The notes under the pieces are model-generated. The model was not told the DNA's origin. It ran no database searches and saw nothing but the letters and a program-made list of their open reading frames with translations. Of a stretch of DNA of 64,000 nucleotides, positions 1 to 10,690 are shown piece after piece (within the stretch, counting starts at the first letter, position 1; each line of letters opens with the position of its first letter). This DNA is from Lamellibrachia columna. Lineage: Eukaryota; Annelida; Polychaeta; Sabellida; Siboglinidae. The stretch covers positions 36,273,027-36,337,026 of the forward strand of contig OY759271.1 in assembly GCA_963662155.1 (NCBI GenBank), read 5' to 3'. Both the position numbers and the translations under genes were made by a program.

Positions 1-131
1 GGTAGCAGCAGTGTCGTGCTTCGAAGCTGTCGATGTGACACCACTGTCAGTCGTGCCACGCCTGTCACTGGTGTGGCGCAGCTTTGTTGACGCAACTGTT
101 GTCGGCGGCACGATTGATGGCGGAACTGCTA
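1..131 (-). CDS. CASC3: CASC3, last visible coding exon (partial)
   Basis: Open reading frame on the minus strand entered from an AG acceptor at 132-133 and running off the left edge. The acceptor phase matches the donor at 4208: the last exon base G joins TA to give Val. The peptide is rich in Ser, Thr, Pro and Arg with no domain, as expected for the disordered C-terminal half of CASC3 proteins. The call rests on phase continuity and low-complexity composition rather than homology, so it is less sure than the upstream exons. The stop codon and 3' UTR lie outside the window. Confidence 0.6.
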
Positions 132-583
132 CTGAAGCCAACAGATGTCACGCACAGTCAGGCAATTGCCAATTGTTAAACCACTAATGCGTCCAAACGG
201 AAAAGTACCTTTTCAGAAACTACTTTCCAATATATGCCAAATACAGATAAATTATTTTATTCTGTACCATCTATAAAAAAGAATGTTTCTCTGCTTTGAC
301 TAATCACAATTATTGACATGTGGTCACAGTCTACAAAAGTGCCACAAATGAGATGTCAACATCATGCAAAAGTAGAGGAGAGACAACAGATGGCTAAAAT
401 ATTGTATAATACAAACACAGGGTTGGCACATTTCTAACGAGATGGTTGATACCACAGTATTTACCATCTTGTCATAAATACCTTTCTGGTATCTAAAGCA
501 TCAGAAACTGTCAGAACCCCTCAGAAATACCCTTCTGACGTCAGAAACTAAACAAGACGTGCCATTTTATTTAATGTGTAGAT

Positions 584-783
584 CAGGGGTTCTTAACCTG
601 TGGTCCATGAACCCCTAGGGAGTCCATGGAAGGGTTTCAGGGGGTCTGCGTACTGGGGGCAAAAATTTATTATTTCGTCGAGTTCCTTTCTGTTTATGTG
701 CATTTTGGGGGGGTACAGCTATACATAGCTTTCTTTAGATTCTCAAAGGGGTCCGTGACCCCAAAAAAGGTTAAGAAACACTG
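584..783. mobile_element. Short non-autonomous hAT element (MITE)
   Basis: 200-bp element with inverted ends CAGGGGTTCTTAACCT and AGGTTAAGAAACACTG. The flanking 8-bp duplications are GTGTAGAT (576-583) and GTGTAGAC (784-791). The internal sequence is G-rich and non-coding. The ends resemble Charlie-type hAT termini. It is nested inside the larger hAT-like element at 418-4096. Confidence 0.85.
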
Positions 784-1515
784 GTGTAGACTGTAATTTA
801 AATTCAATATAATAATGCTTTATTATCCTGTCACCATTCATAATTATTATATGCAAGTACAACTTTGACTATGTGCATTATATTGTGTTCAAAGTACAGG
901 CTGTACATAATGATTACAGAAATAATTGTCACTGTGGTTTCACTAGGCAGCTAGCTTTTAAAACAACAGGACAGGTGTCAGTGACAATTGGGAAAGCATG
1001 GAGGAAACTGGCTGGGGTGTAAGTACATACCAGTAATAAACATTGGAGATGACATCAATGAACCGAGTTAGGACTGTGGACAGGTGTCAGTGACAATTGG
1101 GATGACAATAAAAGGCTAGACAAGGATTTCTTTGTGGAGCTCTAGAGTTAAGATTAATGGGAATAACAAGACACTAGTGAAAATGCTTTTTCTGTGTGTA
1201 CAAAGTTTAATATTGTATCTACTACATGCCAAAATAAATCGAACTTTTGAAATATTTATTTATAGGCAAAATTTGATGTTTAATGAGTCTAGGGTTTACA
1301 TTCAGCCTGTAATTTCGACACAATACTTTGGTATAGTTTCACTCACATTACTACGAATGATGGCGATGTAAATTTTCTAGAATAAAAAGTATAATGTAAT
1401 GATTTCGAACCGCAAGCGGCAAGTGATACTGCAGAATCATCTTTGAATTTGGCTCTTTCGGTGCAGTTTAGCAACACCAGTAGCCTTTGACTTCGAACAT
1501 ATTTACTTTCTTTAG

Positions 1516-1855
1516 TGGGGCGCGATAGCATACCGGTTAGAAGGCCGGACTCTCAATCGAGAGAACCCGGTTTCAAATCCCACTGCGGTTGCTTCGAACC
1601 TTTGGCAAGTTTGATCACCCCACGTTGCCACAGTTCACTCAGCTGTATAAATGAGTACCTGGCAATACAGACAGTGGTGGATATGTGAACGAATAGCCTT
1701 CGCGCAGCAATTGCAGCGTGGCTGAATACTTCCCAAAGAAGTTGCGATGGCCTTGGAATGAACAGGTCTGCCAGGGGGTGAAGTGTAAAGCGCTTTGAGC
1801 AGTCCTATGGACCTGATACCGCGCTATATAAGAACATACCTTTACCTTTACTTTC
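1516..1855 (+). mobile_element. tRNA-derived SINE, full-length copy
   Basis: The 5' part is tRNA-like, with an A-box region GATAGCATACCGGTTAG (about 1523-1540) and a B-box GGTTTCAAATCCC (about 1569-1581). A conserved body around CAGTTCACTCAGCTGTATAA follows, then an AAAGCGCTTTGAGCAGTCC segment and a CTTTAC-rich tail. The same layout recurs at 16253-16580 and 55586-55905, which defines it as a family. It is a polymerase III retroposon and not a functional tRNA gene. Confidence 0.85.
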
Positions 1856-2152
1856 TGACTGAACCACGAAAATGACCACAGAGCTGCCAAACTTCTCATA
1901 TATCTATCGTACGCATACACGTGTGACATGGTCAAACATTACTCTTACAGTGTACTTCCACATAAAGAAAAAAAATGTCATCTATGCATAGCTTTGCAGA
2001 GCTAGGTGTAGAAGATTTAGCTAGCTTTTGTAATTTGTTATCGTTACATGGAAGTAAGAGTAATGTCTGACCATGTGACATGTGTATATGTATGGTATAT
2101 GAGAAGTTTGGCATCTCTAGGTGGTCGTTGTGTGGTTAGGTCAGAAAGCAAC
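1851..2152. repeat. Foldback repeat with about 105-bp arms
   Basis: Arm 1851-1960 is an imperfect reverse complement of 2046-2152, with about 85 bp between. Both arms hold the block GCCAAACTTCTCATATA and a GGTCAGAAAG end. Single arms of the same family occur near 12605-12690 and 33015-33095, so this is a dispersed repeat whose two copies here are head to head. Confidence 0.7.
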
Positions 2153-4208
2153 ATCGCGGTTGTAGCAGGAGTAGCGTTGATGGTGATTTCGGCTCTAGGA
2201 GAATTCGGCCCAATTGCAATGTTATTTTTGCTTGGTGATGTCAGTGATTGACGTGACACGCAAGATCTACTCAGTTCTAGATAGTAATGGATTAGTCTTC
2301 ACTTTTAAGGGTTTGTTATTCCTGCACTTGTCATCAAAGGGATGCTAAGTTTAACTAGATACTGTTGAAGTACAATGCTTTGTCTGTTTCGTACAGTGAG
2401 CAGGTGTGAATAAAAGACCATGTTTCACATTCAAAGTAATCTAATGAAAAACACTGTATAGGTCAAAGATCACATGCAGGTGGCTCCGTTGTATTCACAA
2501 TACAATAATTGCTGTCATTGCTCTGTATTTGATTTAATTAAAACAAATCTGGGGAGAATTTCCCCTGATGAGGGGAAACGTTTGAAAATGTAAAACATAG
2601 AAACAAGATATTATGATAATTGTAATTTAATGTATTTAAACTATTAAACTGTATTATAATATTATAGTTTTTGTGTAATATATCATATATTATATGATAT
2701 GAATCTTAAGGATACAACAATCTAATGATCGTCTCTTTGACTGTGTTAAAATTGAAAAAAACATATTGCCATACTTTTTTATGCCAAAGGAAGAGAAAGC
2801 TACAAAAGCAGTTACAAAGTTACAATTTCAGGTTAATGTGGAACAAAATAAATTAACAAATGAGAGAATAAATATTATGCTTTATTCACAGTAAAACACA
2901 CTAAACTTCATGTGCTTGCTACACAATCGTTTGGGCTGAGATCACTATGCCCGTTGTGCTCTGAGGCTGAAGTTGTGGGTTGAACTCTCCAAAAAATGCT
3001 GTCCGAATTCACAGGGTTGAATTCACTGTGAGCTGACTGTTTGATCCTAGATAGACCGTGGTAGTCGACATTCTATGGATTGGTGGTATCAACATAGCTT
3101 CCACTATTGGGAATAATGTGGGCGCATCATCCTCTTTCAAAGAGATTTTAGCACCAGGATAACCCAGGGCTGCACCTTCTCTGGTCCGGATCGCAGTCAA
3201 AACAAGTTTTCTTGAAGCGAGCAAAGCCGGCTGTGCTTCGCCGGCTTGACGTTTGCTTTTTTAAACAAAGTTGGCTCCGTAGGGAACTTAAACCAACTTA
3301 GTTGGTCCAACATGTTACTTTATTCTTACTACTATCCCATTACAATAAAATGCAGCACAATAAAGTTCCAGTCTCATAGCATTTCCTTATCATCAGTGAC
3401 GTCACACCGAAGCTTGCCGATAAGTGTAGGAAAAACATGCATAATTGAGATGTACTATAATATGATTTCAAGCAATCATTGTTGTTATTCCATTTAAGCA
3501 ATACAAATGTAGTTAGAAGCTGCATTGGTCAGTTAAAAGCTCCTCTTGTTGAAATTAAATTTAATTTAATTATGCATGCTCTGGTTCAACATCAAAGATT
3601 TCAACTCAGTTCCAGGCTGTTGTACTGCCCAAATAAAAAGTCAGATTACTGTTCTGAGCTGATAGTAAGCCACAGCCGGGTTTGCTTTCTTGACTGTACA
3701 GAGTGTGTGTTTCAAGCCGACTGGCCCACTGCTTTCTACTTAACTCTGCTTGGCCAGCCGCCAGTTGCTAAACCTTCACATAGAGATATATTGTTACATG
3801 TGAAAGTAGTGCAAATTTATTACCCATATTTGTGTGTACAGTACTACACTATGCTTAAGGGTGGCAGTCCAGCTGAAGCTGTGTGGGAACACTTTGATGA
3901 AGTGCATAGTAACGTAACATTACCGGTACTCATGATTGTCTATTTAATAGGCCATATAATGAGCAATAGCGTACATAAATCCATAAGAGATTAAATACCG
4001 ACAGTTTCTGACAAATTCTGATGCCAGAAACCTGTCAGAAACTAGTTTCTGACAATATCCTGTCAGTAATACCTGACTGTCAGAAACACAACCCTATACA
4101 AATACACGCCGGACAGTTTGTGAGGGAAGAAGTTTACCAGGAAATTCCATAGACACTTTCATCTTCTCATCCCAACATTAGCTTGACACTATGATAAAAA
4201 AATGTTAC

Positions 4209-5238
4209 CTTTGTTCTGGCGTGCCCTGTTATCCGACTCCACACGGGGCTCTGAAGGATGGTTTCTGCCATACGCAGATGTCTCCTGTATGCGGGGCCGA
4301 CCGACCTTACTGTGCCGCACGTCTTGCGTTTGATTATTGACGTTCACGTTGGTGTTCTCTGCTGGGGGTCGATCAACATTCCGCTGGTCTTGTGAACTCC
4401 TGCTAGGCGGTGCTGTAGTCGTAGGTGGATACTCACTTGCCTGCGTGCTGGACTGCTGTTGCTGTGATTGAGGGGGGTATCTGGCGTTACCACGCAATGA
4501 AGGGCCGGAGCCACGTTTGTTGGCGCCACCCCGCGTGTTTGAATTAGTCCATTGTCTGTTACGTGGCGGAGATCTTAAGTCATCCTCCTCACCAAGTGTC
4601 TCTGTGGTGACCACACCCCGGCCACCGCGACCACCTCTACCCATAGACTGACTTGGCCGGCTGTCATACTCGTACCCATCGCCTCGATCATAGTACTTCT
4701 CTTGGCTGTTGCCACGCTGATTCCTCTCCGATCTGTCATCCTGGTAACTGCCTCGATTCCGCTCCGGTCTATCGTCATAGTAACTACCTTGATTCCGGTC
4801 CGGTCTGTCATCGTGGTAACTATCTTTATTACGGTCTGATCTGTTGTCATGGTAACTACCTTGAATCCGGTCTGGTCTATCATCATGGTAACTGCCACGA
4901 TTCCGGTTCGGCCTGTCGTCGTGGTAACTACCACGATTCCTCTCCGATCTGTTGTCATGGTAACCACCATGATTCCGTTCTGGTCGGTCATCACGGCTGG
5001 GGTAATCCTGGTCGTACTTGTCCCCGAACTGCTTCTGGTTGTTGACATAGTTTCTTGCATCTCCGCCGTCCCTCACCTGACTGTAGGTGTAACGACCTCC
5101 ATCCCCACCATAACTGCGAGCTCCACGCCGACCACGACCACGTGGCGGGTAACCACCCCTATTGTTGTGGTAACCGTCTCCACCCGCCCCCATATCAATG
5201 AAGTCACTGAGTTTGTTACTGCGGTTATGATCACGCCT
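4209..5238 (-). CDS. CASC3: CASC3, large C-terminal exon with RG-rich and 12-residue repeat region
   Basis: Acceptor CTATTACAG at 5239 and donor GTAACA at 4208; phases match both neighbours. The first G of this exon completes an Arg codon begun at 5796. The exon encodes about 343 residues. In order there is a Gly/Arg-rich stretch (RGG-like), eight tandem 12-residue units (4720-4992), a second GRGGRGG segment, a Gln/Ser run, and a Pro/Thr/Asn-rich tail. Family knowledge: CASC3 outside the SELOR domain is disordered and RG/P-rich, used for protein contacts and mRNA localisation. The minus frame is open throughout, and the frames on the plus strand here are antisense shadows. Confidence 0.9.
4720..4992 (-). 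repeat. Coding minisatellite: eight units of about 36 bp in CASC3
   Basis: The translated unit has the form DRPxRNxGSYHD, with Arg, Asn, Gly-Ser-Tyr-His and Asp-Asp positions kept while Glu/Asn/Asp/Ile and Arg/Gln/Lys vary. Copy length is constant at 12 residues, so the frame is preserved. The pattern of shared residues with silent and replacement changes suggests unequal crossing-over or slippage followed by selection to stay in frame. Human CASC3 has no comparable array as far as I recall. Confidence 0.9.
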
Positions 5239-5795
5239 GTAATAGACAGAGACAGCTATTAAAAATTATCTAGCTAAATGTGCCCTAGGTTTGCTAGATT
5301 GTTGCAATGCAATGCGTACACAGTAAAGGATGAGAGGGTGGTAGTAATCTGGTTTACTTCTTCTTTCTAATGAATCGCTTACAATTACTTTAATTAAAAA
5401 TTCTGTTAGAGCTATATCTACTTATAGTGCCCATAGCTGGGCCTGTAAGGCAGATTTCAAATTCATGGTCATTTGAAGACTTTTTAAGGCTACCGAGAAG
5501 AAAAATCAAGGCTCCATTTCTTAGTTTATCATGGTATGCAATCACACAAAACAACCGATAGTCTATCAGCAAATAAATTACTGAATTTTCAAAGAATGAC
5601 GATATCAGAGTTGTCGTTTTATCACTTCCTATTTCGTTGTTTTATCATTTCCTATTATCGATGTGTTTGTCCTATGAGCAGTTTATTTTTACGCTGCTGA
5701 TTATAACGTTGGAAAAATTCAAGGGTTTTCAAGACCCTGCCATACATCTTCTCATACCCCCTGATTCTACAGCGTAAAATACAATAATGTCATAC

Positions 5796-5963
5796 CGTCC
5801 TCTGCCGAAGCTCTTAGGTGGTGCATCCGGGGGTGTGTCATAGGCCCTGATATCGTAGCCATATTCAGCAATTATTTCTTCCGTAGACTTGGGAGCTTGG
5901 AAGGTGTCAACAAACCTGTCATGCCCCCACTTCCCCTTGTCAACCCACAGCTTCTTTTGTGCC
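5796..5963 (-). CDS. CASC3: CASC3, SELOR domain second half
   Basis: Exon of 56 codons between acceptor TTTCAG (5964) and donor GTATGA (5795). The translation contains QKKLWVDKGKWGHDRF, then QAPKS and YGYDIRAYD, then DAPP. These match the conserved second block of the Barentsz/MLN51 SELOR domain (human pattern RKLW...WEHDKF...QAPKS...YGYDIR). This block clamps eIF4A3 on RNA in the exon junction complex. The identification of the whole gene rests chiefly on this exon and the next one upstream. Confidence 0.96.
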
Positions 5964-6445
5964 CTGAAACAGAATGAGAGGTTTCCGACACTAAAAAAAT
6001 AAACCCATTTTGAAGTCACCAAAACTGGCTATTTAAACAGCTACTGAGCTACTTACTATGGGGGGTTTATAAAATAGTTGCTTGTTTGTTTACATCTAAA
6101 CCCACACTTGATCACTCAAATGACTACTAGTACAAGCAGCAATATGAAACACGAACAGTTTGACCTTCGTAAATGCAACAAAAAATGCCATTTAAAATGT
6201 AAGTTGCCAGTGACAAAACAACATAGGTCTACACAGCTGGTGTGGAAGCCAAAGTATGTACTGTCAAACAGATAATTCTAAAAAAAAGAAAAAAAATGTC
6301 ACTGTAAGTTTTATTACAATATCAACTAACAGTAGGAACGTTTTACGTATGACCCTAAAACGTTCTACATAGGAACTCAACAAAATTGTAAAGCATTAAC
6401 ATTATGTCGTTCTTTGTGAACAGAAGAATAACATTCATTCCACAC

Positions 6446-6570
6446 CTTGCTGCTTCCTTGGGGTCCACCTCGTCACTGATACGTGTATCGTGTTCATAAA
6501 ATGCACCACGCCGAGGGATATAGGCAGGATTCTTGCGATCTTCGTCATCATCCAGTGACTCGGGCTGTTC
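6446..6570 (-). CDS. CASC3: CASC3, SELOR domain first half
   Basis: Acceptor CATACAG (6571) and donor GTGTGG (6445). It encodes LDDDEDRKNPAYIPRRG followed by AFYEHD, almost the human CASC3 wording for the first SELOR block, which contacts eIF4A3 and carries the aromatic residue that stacks on an RNA base. It starts in phase 0 directly after the GERQSGDGQ block and ends in phase 2, joining the next exon as Arg-Ala-Gln-Lys-Lys-Leu-Trp. CASC3 is a core exon junction complex subunit in nucleus and cytoplasm and a stimulator of nonsense-mediated decay. Confidence 0.96.
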
Positions 6571-7354
6571 CTGTATGAAGGATGCAAACTGTCACTTTCT
6601 CTGACCGAATCATTCATACTGTCTTTCTTTTCTTATAACATGAGCTTCAGAAAAAAGAAACAAACGTGTTCATGGCAGAGAAGACAGGATTTGTTTTGAA
6701 AAGCAATATATTACTGCAACATATAAGGCCTTTTACTTTTTTAGTACATTTACAGATTTTTTCTAATAAAAAAACAGGTCAGTAGATTTGAAAAAAATTC
6801 AAATTAGTACAATATTGGCGAAATGTTTGAGACACTTAAAATAATTAGTCTCAGCTGTCTGGAAACATATACCCTATAATATGGTACACAATTATAATTC
6901 ACAGATACACTGGACAAATCTTTATGCATGCGAATGAGTCCTGACATTATGTCTCATTAATTAAACTATCCTTTATTTACTCCGCTAAGCAACATTGTTA
7001 CTTAATTTTTTCTACGCCAATGCATTCATTCAATGATTCCATGTATAAAAACATATTCTTTTTTAAATATTGCATCTTAGGACACTTTTGCAGTCCAAAT
7101 ATCGCAGTGAATTGCATCCACAATAACACAAGCAGCTGATGCTCTCTGTGGAAGACTCAGAAACACAACAGGCCTGGTGATGTAAAAAATTTACCATGTT
7201 ACCTGAACAATACAATAATTTGAAATAAAAAAAACATTGTAATTGTCAAAATATTACCCATTCTTCCAAGATACAACATGATGGTAAATATATATTTTGA
7301 ACATTCAGCAAATTGTCAAATATCCAAAATTATTCCATATATGTCATAACATTA

Positions 7355-7534
7355 CATGTAGTTGAACCTCACTATTAAGGTCACCCTCGGGACCAGGCCA
7401 AAGTGACCTAAATAGCAAGGTGATCGTATTAGTGGGACTAACGTCCTATACTTTACTCTTATGGAAATCATTTTGGACAGTCCCAGGGTGGCTGTATTTC
7501 TAAGGTGACTGTAGATTGAGGTTCGACTGTACAG
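7355..7534. mobile_element. pogo/Tigger-type MITE
   Basis: 180-bp element with imperfect inverted ends: GTAGTTGAACCTC at left and GAGGTTCGACTGTAC at right. It is flanked by TA on both sides, as expected for Tc1/mariner-pogo insertions. It has no coding capacity and lies in a CASC3 intron. Confidence 0.75.
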
Positions 7535-7563
7535 TAGATGTAAGCTGTTTGTTAATGACATAC

Positions 7564-7680
7564 CTGTCCATCCCCACTCTGACGTTCTCCCTTCACACCT
7601 CCCTTGTACTGTCCCTCCTCCTCTTCCTCCTCCTCATACTCTGTTCCCTCCTCTGTCTCCTCTTCTTCCCCCGTCTCATC
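7564..7680 (-). CDS. CASC3: CASC3, acidic exon
   Basis: Acceptor CAACTTTAG (7681), donor GTATGT (7563), 39 codons in phase 0 at both ends. It is a run of Glu and Asp (DETGEEEETEEGTEYEEEE and on) followed by VKGERQSGDGQ. GERQSGDGQ occurs in the same place in human CASC3, just before the SELOR domain. The acidic N-terminal region is a family feature. Confidence 0.93.
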
Positions 7681-8466
7681 CTAAAGTTGGTGACCAGGAA
7701 CAATTTCAACCATACTCTACATACACTATTTGTAATCAATTACATTATATAATAATATTTATTTTTATATAGTGCAACATCCATAAGTTTGCAGCGCTGT
7801 ACATAAAATGAATACATAAATACTACAAATTTTTTAATATCAATTCCAAATACCAATTCAACCCTAAAAATACAAGTTCCAATTATTAATTCCATATTGA
7901 AATAAAAGTAAATCGAGCATACTCATTGCAAAAATAACATCTATTTTAGAACAGCTTTATTTAATTTAAGCATATTATGGTACATAGTGGCAAACAAATG
8001 TGCAACATTTTATTGATTATTTATAGCAAATATTTTGAGTTAAAAAATTAACTATGTAACTGAAAAAGTATTTTAATAAAAAAAAGAACACATTTCTTTT
8101 AAAAAACAAAACACCAATTCTGGAATTGGAGTTCCAATTCTAATTACAATGTCATGGAACCCAAGTTTGTTTGCAACATGTTTTGAAAGTATTATAAAGC
8201 TGCACGAAGCAATTTATATGTAGACATTTGCAACTCAAATAATAATTTTGCTTAATACTTATAATTTATATCATTGGCATTAACAATTGTAGGTTTTGTC
8301 TTGTAATTTTCCTGAAACCAACACAAAGTTATAGCATTACCGTGTTTGCAACTAGCCATGAAAAACTCATTTCAAAATGTATGTTGACTAGGTTCTTAAC
8401 ACAGATCACCAATGAATTACAGCAATACAGATGTGACTGAGAAACAATGAAATAAGATTTACCCAC

Positions 8467-8501
8467 CTCATTGTCTTCGGTAGCACTGTCTTCATCAGAC
8501 C
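8467..8501 (-). CDS. CASC3: CASC3, small acidic exon
   Basis: Encodes GSDEDSATEDNE and ends in phase 0 at donor GTGGGT (8466). The chosen acceptor is the AAG at 8502-8504. An alternative acceptor gives a start at 8519 with the same phase and five or six more residues. Either joins the single G left by exon 8986-9022. Confidence 0.82.
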
Positions 8502-8985
8502 CTTCAGCAGAAACACAAACTCAGTCTCACACACAACAAGCAATGAAACAAATAAACAGCTAGATGACATGGCCCCATGCCCTTTATTCTACGTTGAGAG
8601 ATATCCATGCCATATGTCAACAATAGTTCTCACGCACCTGGCCTCGTTGTGACAAACGGGAAACTACGGGACTTTTGATGTGTTGTTCAATACGGTATTT
8701 TGTAACTATCCTGAACAAATTTCCTTTGTACTATTTATTTCCATGTTCAACCCTAACATTCTTTGACAAACAAAGAATTAATTGAATATTTAGTATGTTT
8801 TGCAGCCTTTTATTCCTGTAACAAACATAATCATAATACAAGCCTGGCAGTGCTTTTAAACAAAATGAATAATTTAGTATTACAAAAAGCATTTTGTTTA
8901 TAGTCAAAGGCAAAATGCATGATAAATATATTCAGACCCAAGGCATTCAGGTGTTCTAATAATCTAAACATTCTTAGATACATAC

Positions 8986-9022
8986 CATCGTTGCTTGTGC
9001 AGCTTTTCCCGCCTTCACTCAA
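8986..9022 (-). CDS. CASC3: CASC3, 37-bp exon 2
   Basis: Acceptor ATTTGTAG (9023) and donor GTATGT (8985). Twelve codons plus one base (LSEGGKSCTSND, G). It starts in phase 0, matching the end of exon 1, and ends in phase 1, matching exon 8467-8501. Without it the first and third exons are out of phase, which is the main argument for it. There is no independent homology because the N-terminal region diverges quickly. Confidence 0.7.
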
Positions 9023-9990
9023 CTACAAATGCATCAACATTTATCATTCAATTAATGTAAACTGGATGATTATTTAGATATTCTGGCAGATTTTGTGGAA
9101 TCTGAAGCGGTTTTTAAATAAAAATCACACTATTCTAAGAAAATATCAAACTGTTAAAGTGAAACAAAAGCTTGGTTTTGGGACAATGCACCTAACAACA
9201 GTTAAAAAACTAACCATTTGCAACTACAATCAAGAATATCATGTCAGTTGTTTACTCAGAATGTGTTCTACAAGTGGGAGATACTGGTCTAATCTGTTTC
9301 CATGGTGGCTGAAACATTGACCAGGACACTGACGCTTGACTTGATGACTAAATGACCAATAAGCCTAGAGGTAGTAGTTCTTCCAGGCTACAGGCACTCA
9401 TGATGTAGGGTTATCTAACAGTATGTTGCCAAATAGCTGCCAATAATAAATTAATATATGTTGGATATTTGATGGATCTGCACAATCTGTGAATCACTAG
9501 ATTGCACTTCAATCTGCTGACTGCACATCATGGTCGATAAAGTTGCACGATCGATCAATTCTGGAAATGTTTTATGAATCTGGCAGATCACGCTGCATGA
9601 TCGGCAGATGGGTGCACAATCTGCAGATTGCACAGATGACAGATCCATCAAATGCAGACAACCAACTGGATGGATCGCTTCTTGAAATCAACAAGAAACG
9701 ATGCGTCCAATTAGTTGGACAACACCATGTCACCCGATCACTTTCCTGTAGTGATTATTACGAATAGTTGCATACATTTTCGTCTGATAAAGTGAAATAT
9801 GGCATATTTACAGAGTGCACTGATGTGTCAACCCTGTACTGCCATCTAGTCATTAATGTTGAATTAGATATATTTTATACGAAAATGACGGTGACCGATA
9901 TGATTTTATATCTGGCTAATGACATATCTAATGTGAGATCTCAACATGAGGCAAAATGGAGCAAAAACTGCAATGGTGACTATAACATCA
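9023..9990 (-). other. CASC3 intron 1, distal part
   Basis: AT-rich intron sequence upstream (in genome coordinates, right) of exon 2. No repeat or exon was recognised before the putative transposon end at 9991. Confidence 0.6.
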
Positions 9991-10317
9991 CCTAAGGTAG
10001 GTATCTCAAAAAAAAATTCAAATCGATCAGATGATCATTTAAATGGTTCCACAGGATAGAGTGTCCTATGAAGTTTATAACACTTTTGGAATTTTGTTGA
10101 TATCTACATTATTTCCGAAGTTATTCCACTTTTTGATCTCTGAAAATTAGCATTGATGTCTATACAATTTGGTTCCATTTCTTGTGACCCGGAATGCGGA
10201 GGACTGTATTTCATTTATATGAAAATAGCAATAGTTTTTAATGTATTGAACATATTGATGTGAAATAAAAAGGTATATGACCCAGAAACTAATGTTAATA
10301 ATATGACCTTGACATGG

Positions 10318-10690
10318 CCTAATTAGTTGACCTACATTTAACCTTTGACCTATTTACATGGAGTAATGGCATTATTTGGTTGTAATTAATTATTAAATGG
10401 GTTTATTAAACCTTTATGGGATAGAAATTGTCAATGTATCTACTTCAATGTCATGTGACTTGGTAAATCCATATTTTTGATGACCTAATTAATTGACCTA
10501 CATTTTACATTTGACCTATTTATGTAGATTAATGGGCTAATTTAGCTGTTATTTAATAGGTAATTGGCCTATTTAACTTTTAATGGATGGAAAATGTCAA
10601 TTTATCAACTTGAATACTATGTGACCATGTAATTTTACATTACCTAATTAGTTTACCTGCATTTCACACTTGACCTATTTACAGGGAGTA
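10318..10690. repeat. Tandem repeat, unit about 160 bp, 2.3 copies
   Basis: Units begin at 10318, 10484 and 10643, each opening with CCTAATTA and a TGACCTATTTA block about 35 bp later. The copies are diverged, so the array is not recent. It is subterminal in the candidate transposon 9991-12574. Confidence 0.8.

Larger units (their letters stand above)
418..4096. mobile_element. hAT-like DNA element filling a CASC3 intron, no transposase seen
   Basis: The left end reads CAGGGTTG and the right end CAACCCTA. They are flanked by near-identical 8-bp direct repeats, TACAAACA at 410-417 and TACAAATA at 4097-4104, the target duplication length of hAT elements. Both ends carry clusters of the motif TTTCTGAC or GTCAGAAA (about 480-550 and 3995-4090), a typical subterminal arrangement for transposase binding. 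No transposase reading frame is recognisable; the longest open frame inside (3479-3994, 171 codons) resembles nothing I know. A smaller hAT repeat, a SINE and a foldback lie inside, so it is probably old and non-autonomous. Confidence 0.6.
5239..8985 (-). other. CASC3 introns between the short exons
   Basis: Five introns: 5239-5795, 5964-6445, 6571-7563, 7681-8466 and 8502-8985. All have GT-AG borders on the minus strand. They are AT-rich and hold no second gene. The only recognised repeat is the small inverted-repeat element at 7355-7534. Nothing else stands out. Confidence 0.8.

Noticed and set aside
1523..1581. tRNA gene
   Set aside because: A- and B-box-like words are present but lie at the head of a SINE that recurs at 16253 and 55586; no cloverleaf was recognised.
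3479..3994. 171-codon plus-strand frame as a gene
   Set aside because: No domain, no splice signals in support, and it lies inside a hAT-like element. Kept only as a query for a search.
4575..5262. Open frames on both strands overlapping the CASC3 repeat exon (for example 4653-5045 and 4849-5262 plus)
   Set aside because: They are shadows of the in-frame minisatellite; only the minus frame 4209-5238 has matching splice phases and family motifs.
10318..10690. CRISPR-like or centromeric satellite array
   Set aside because: Only 2.3 diverged units of about 160 bp; this is a eukaryotic intron with no spacer structure.
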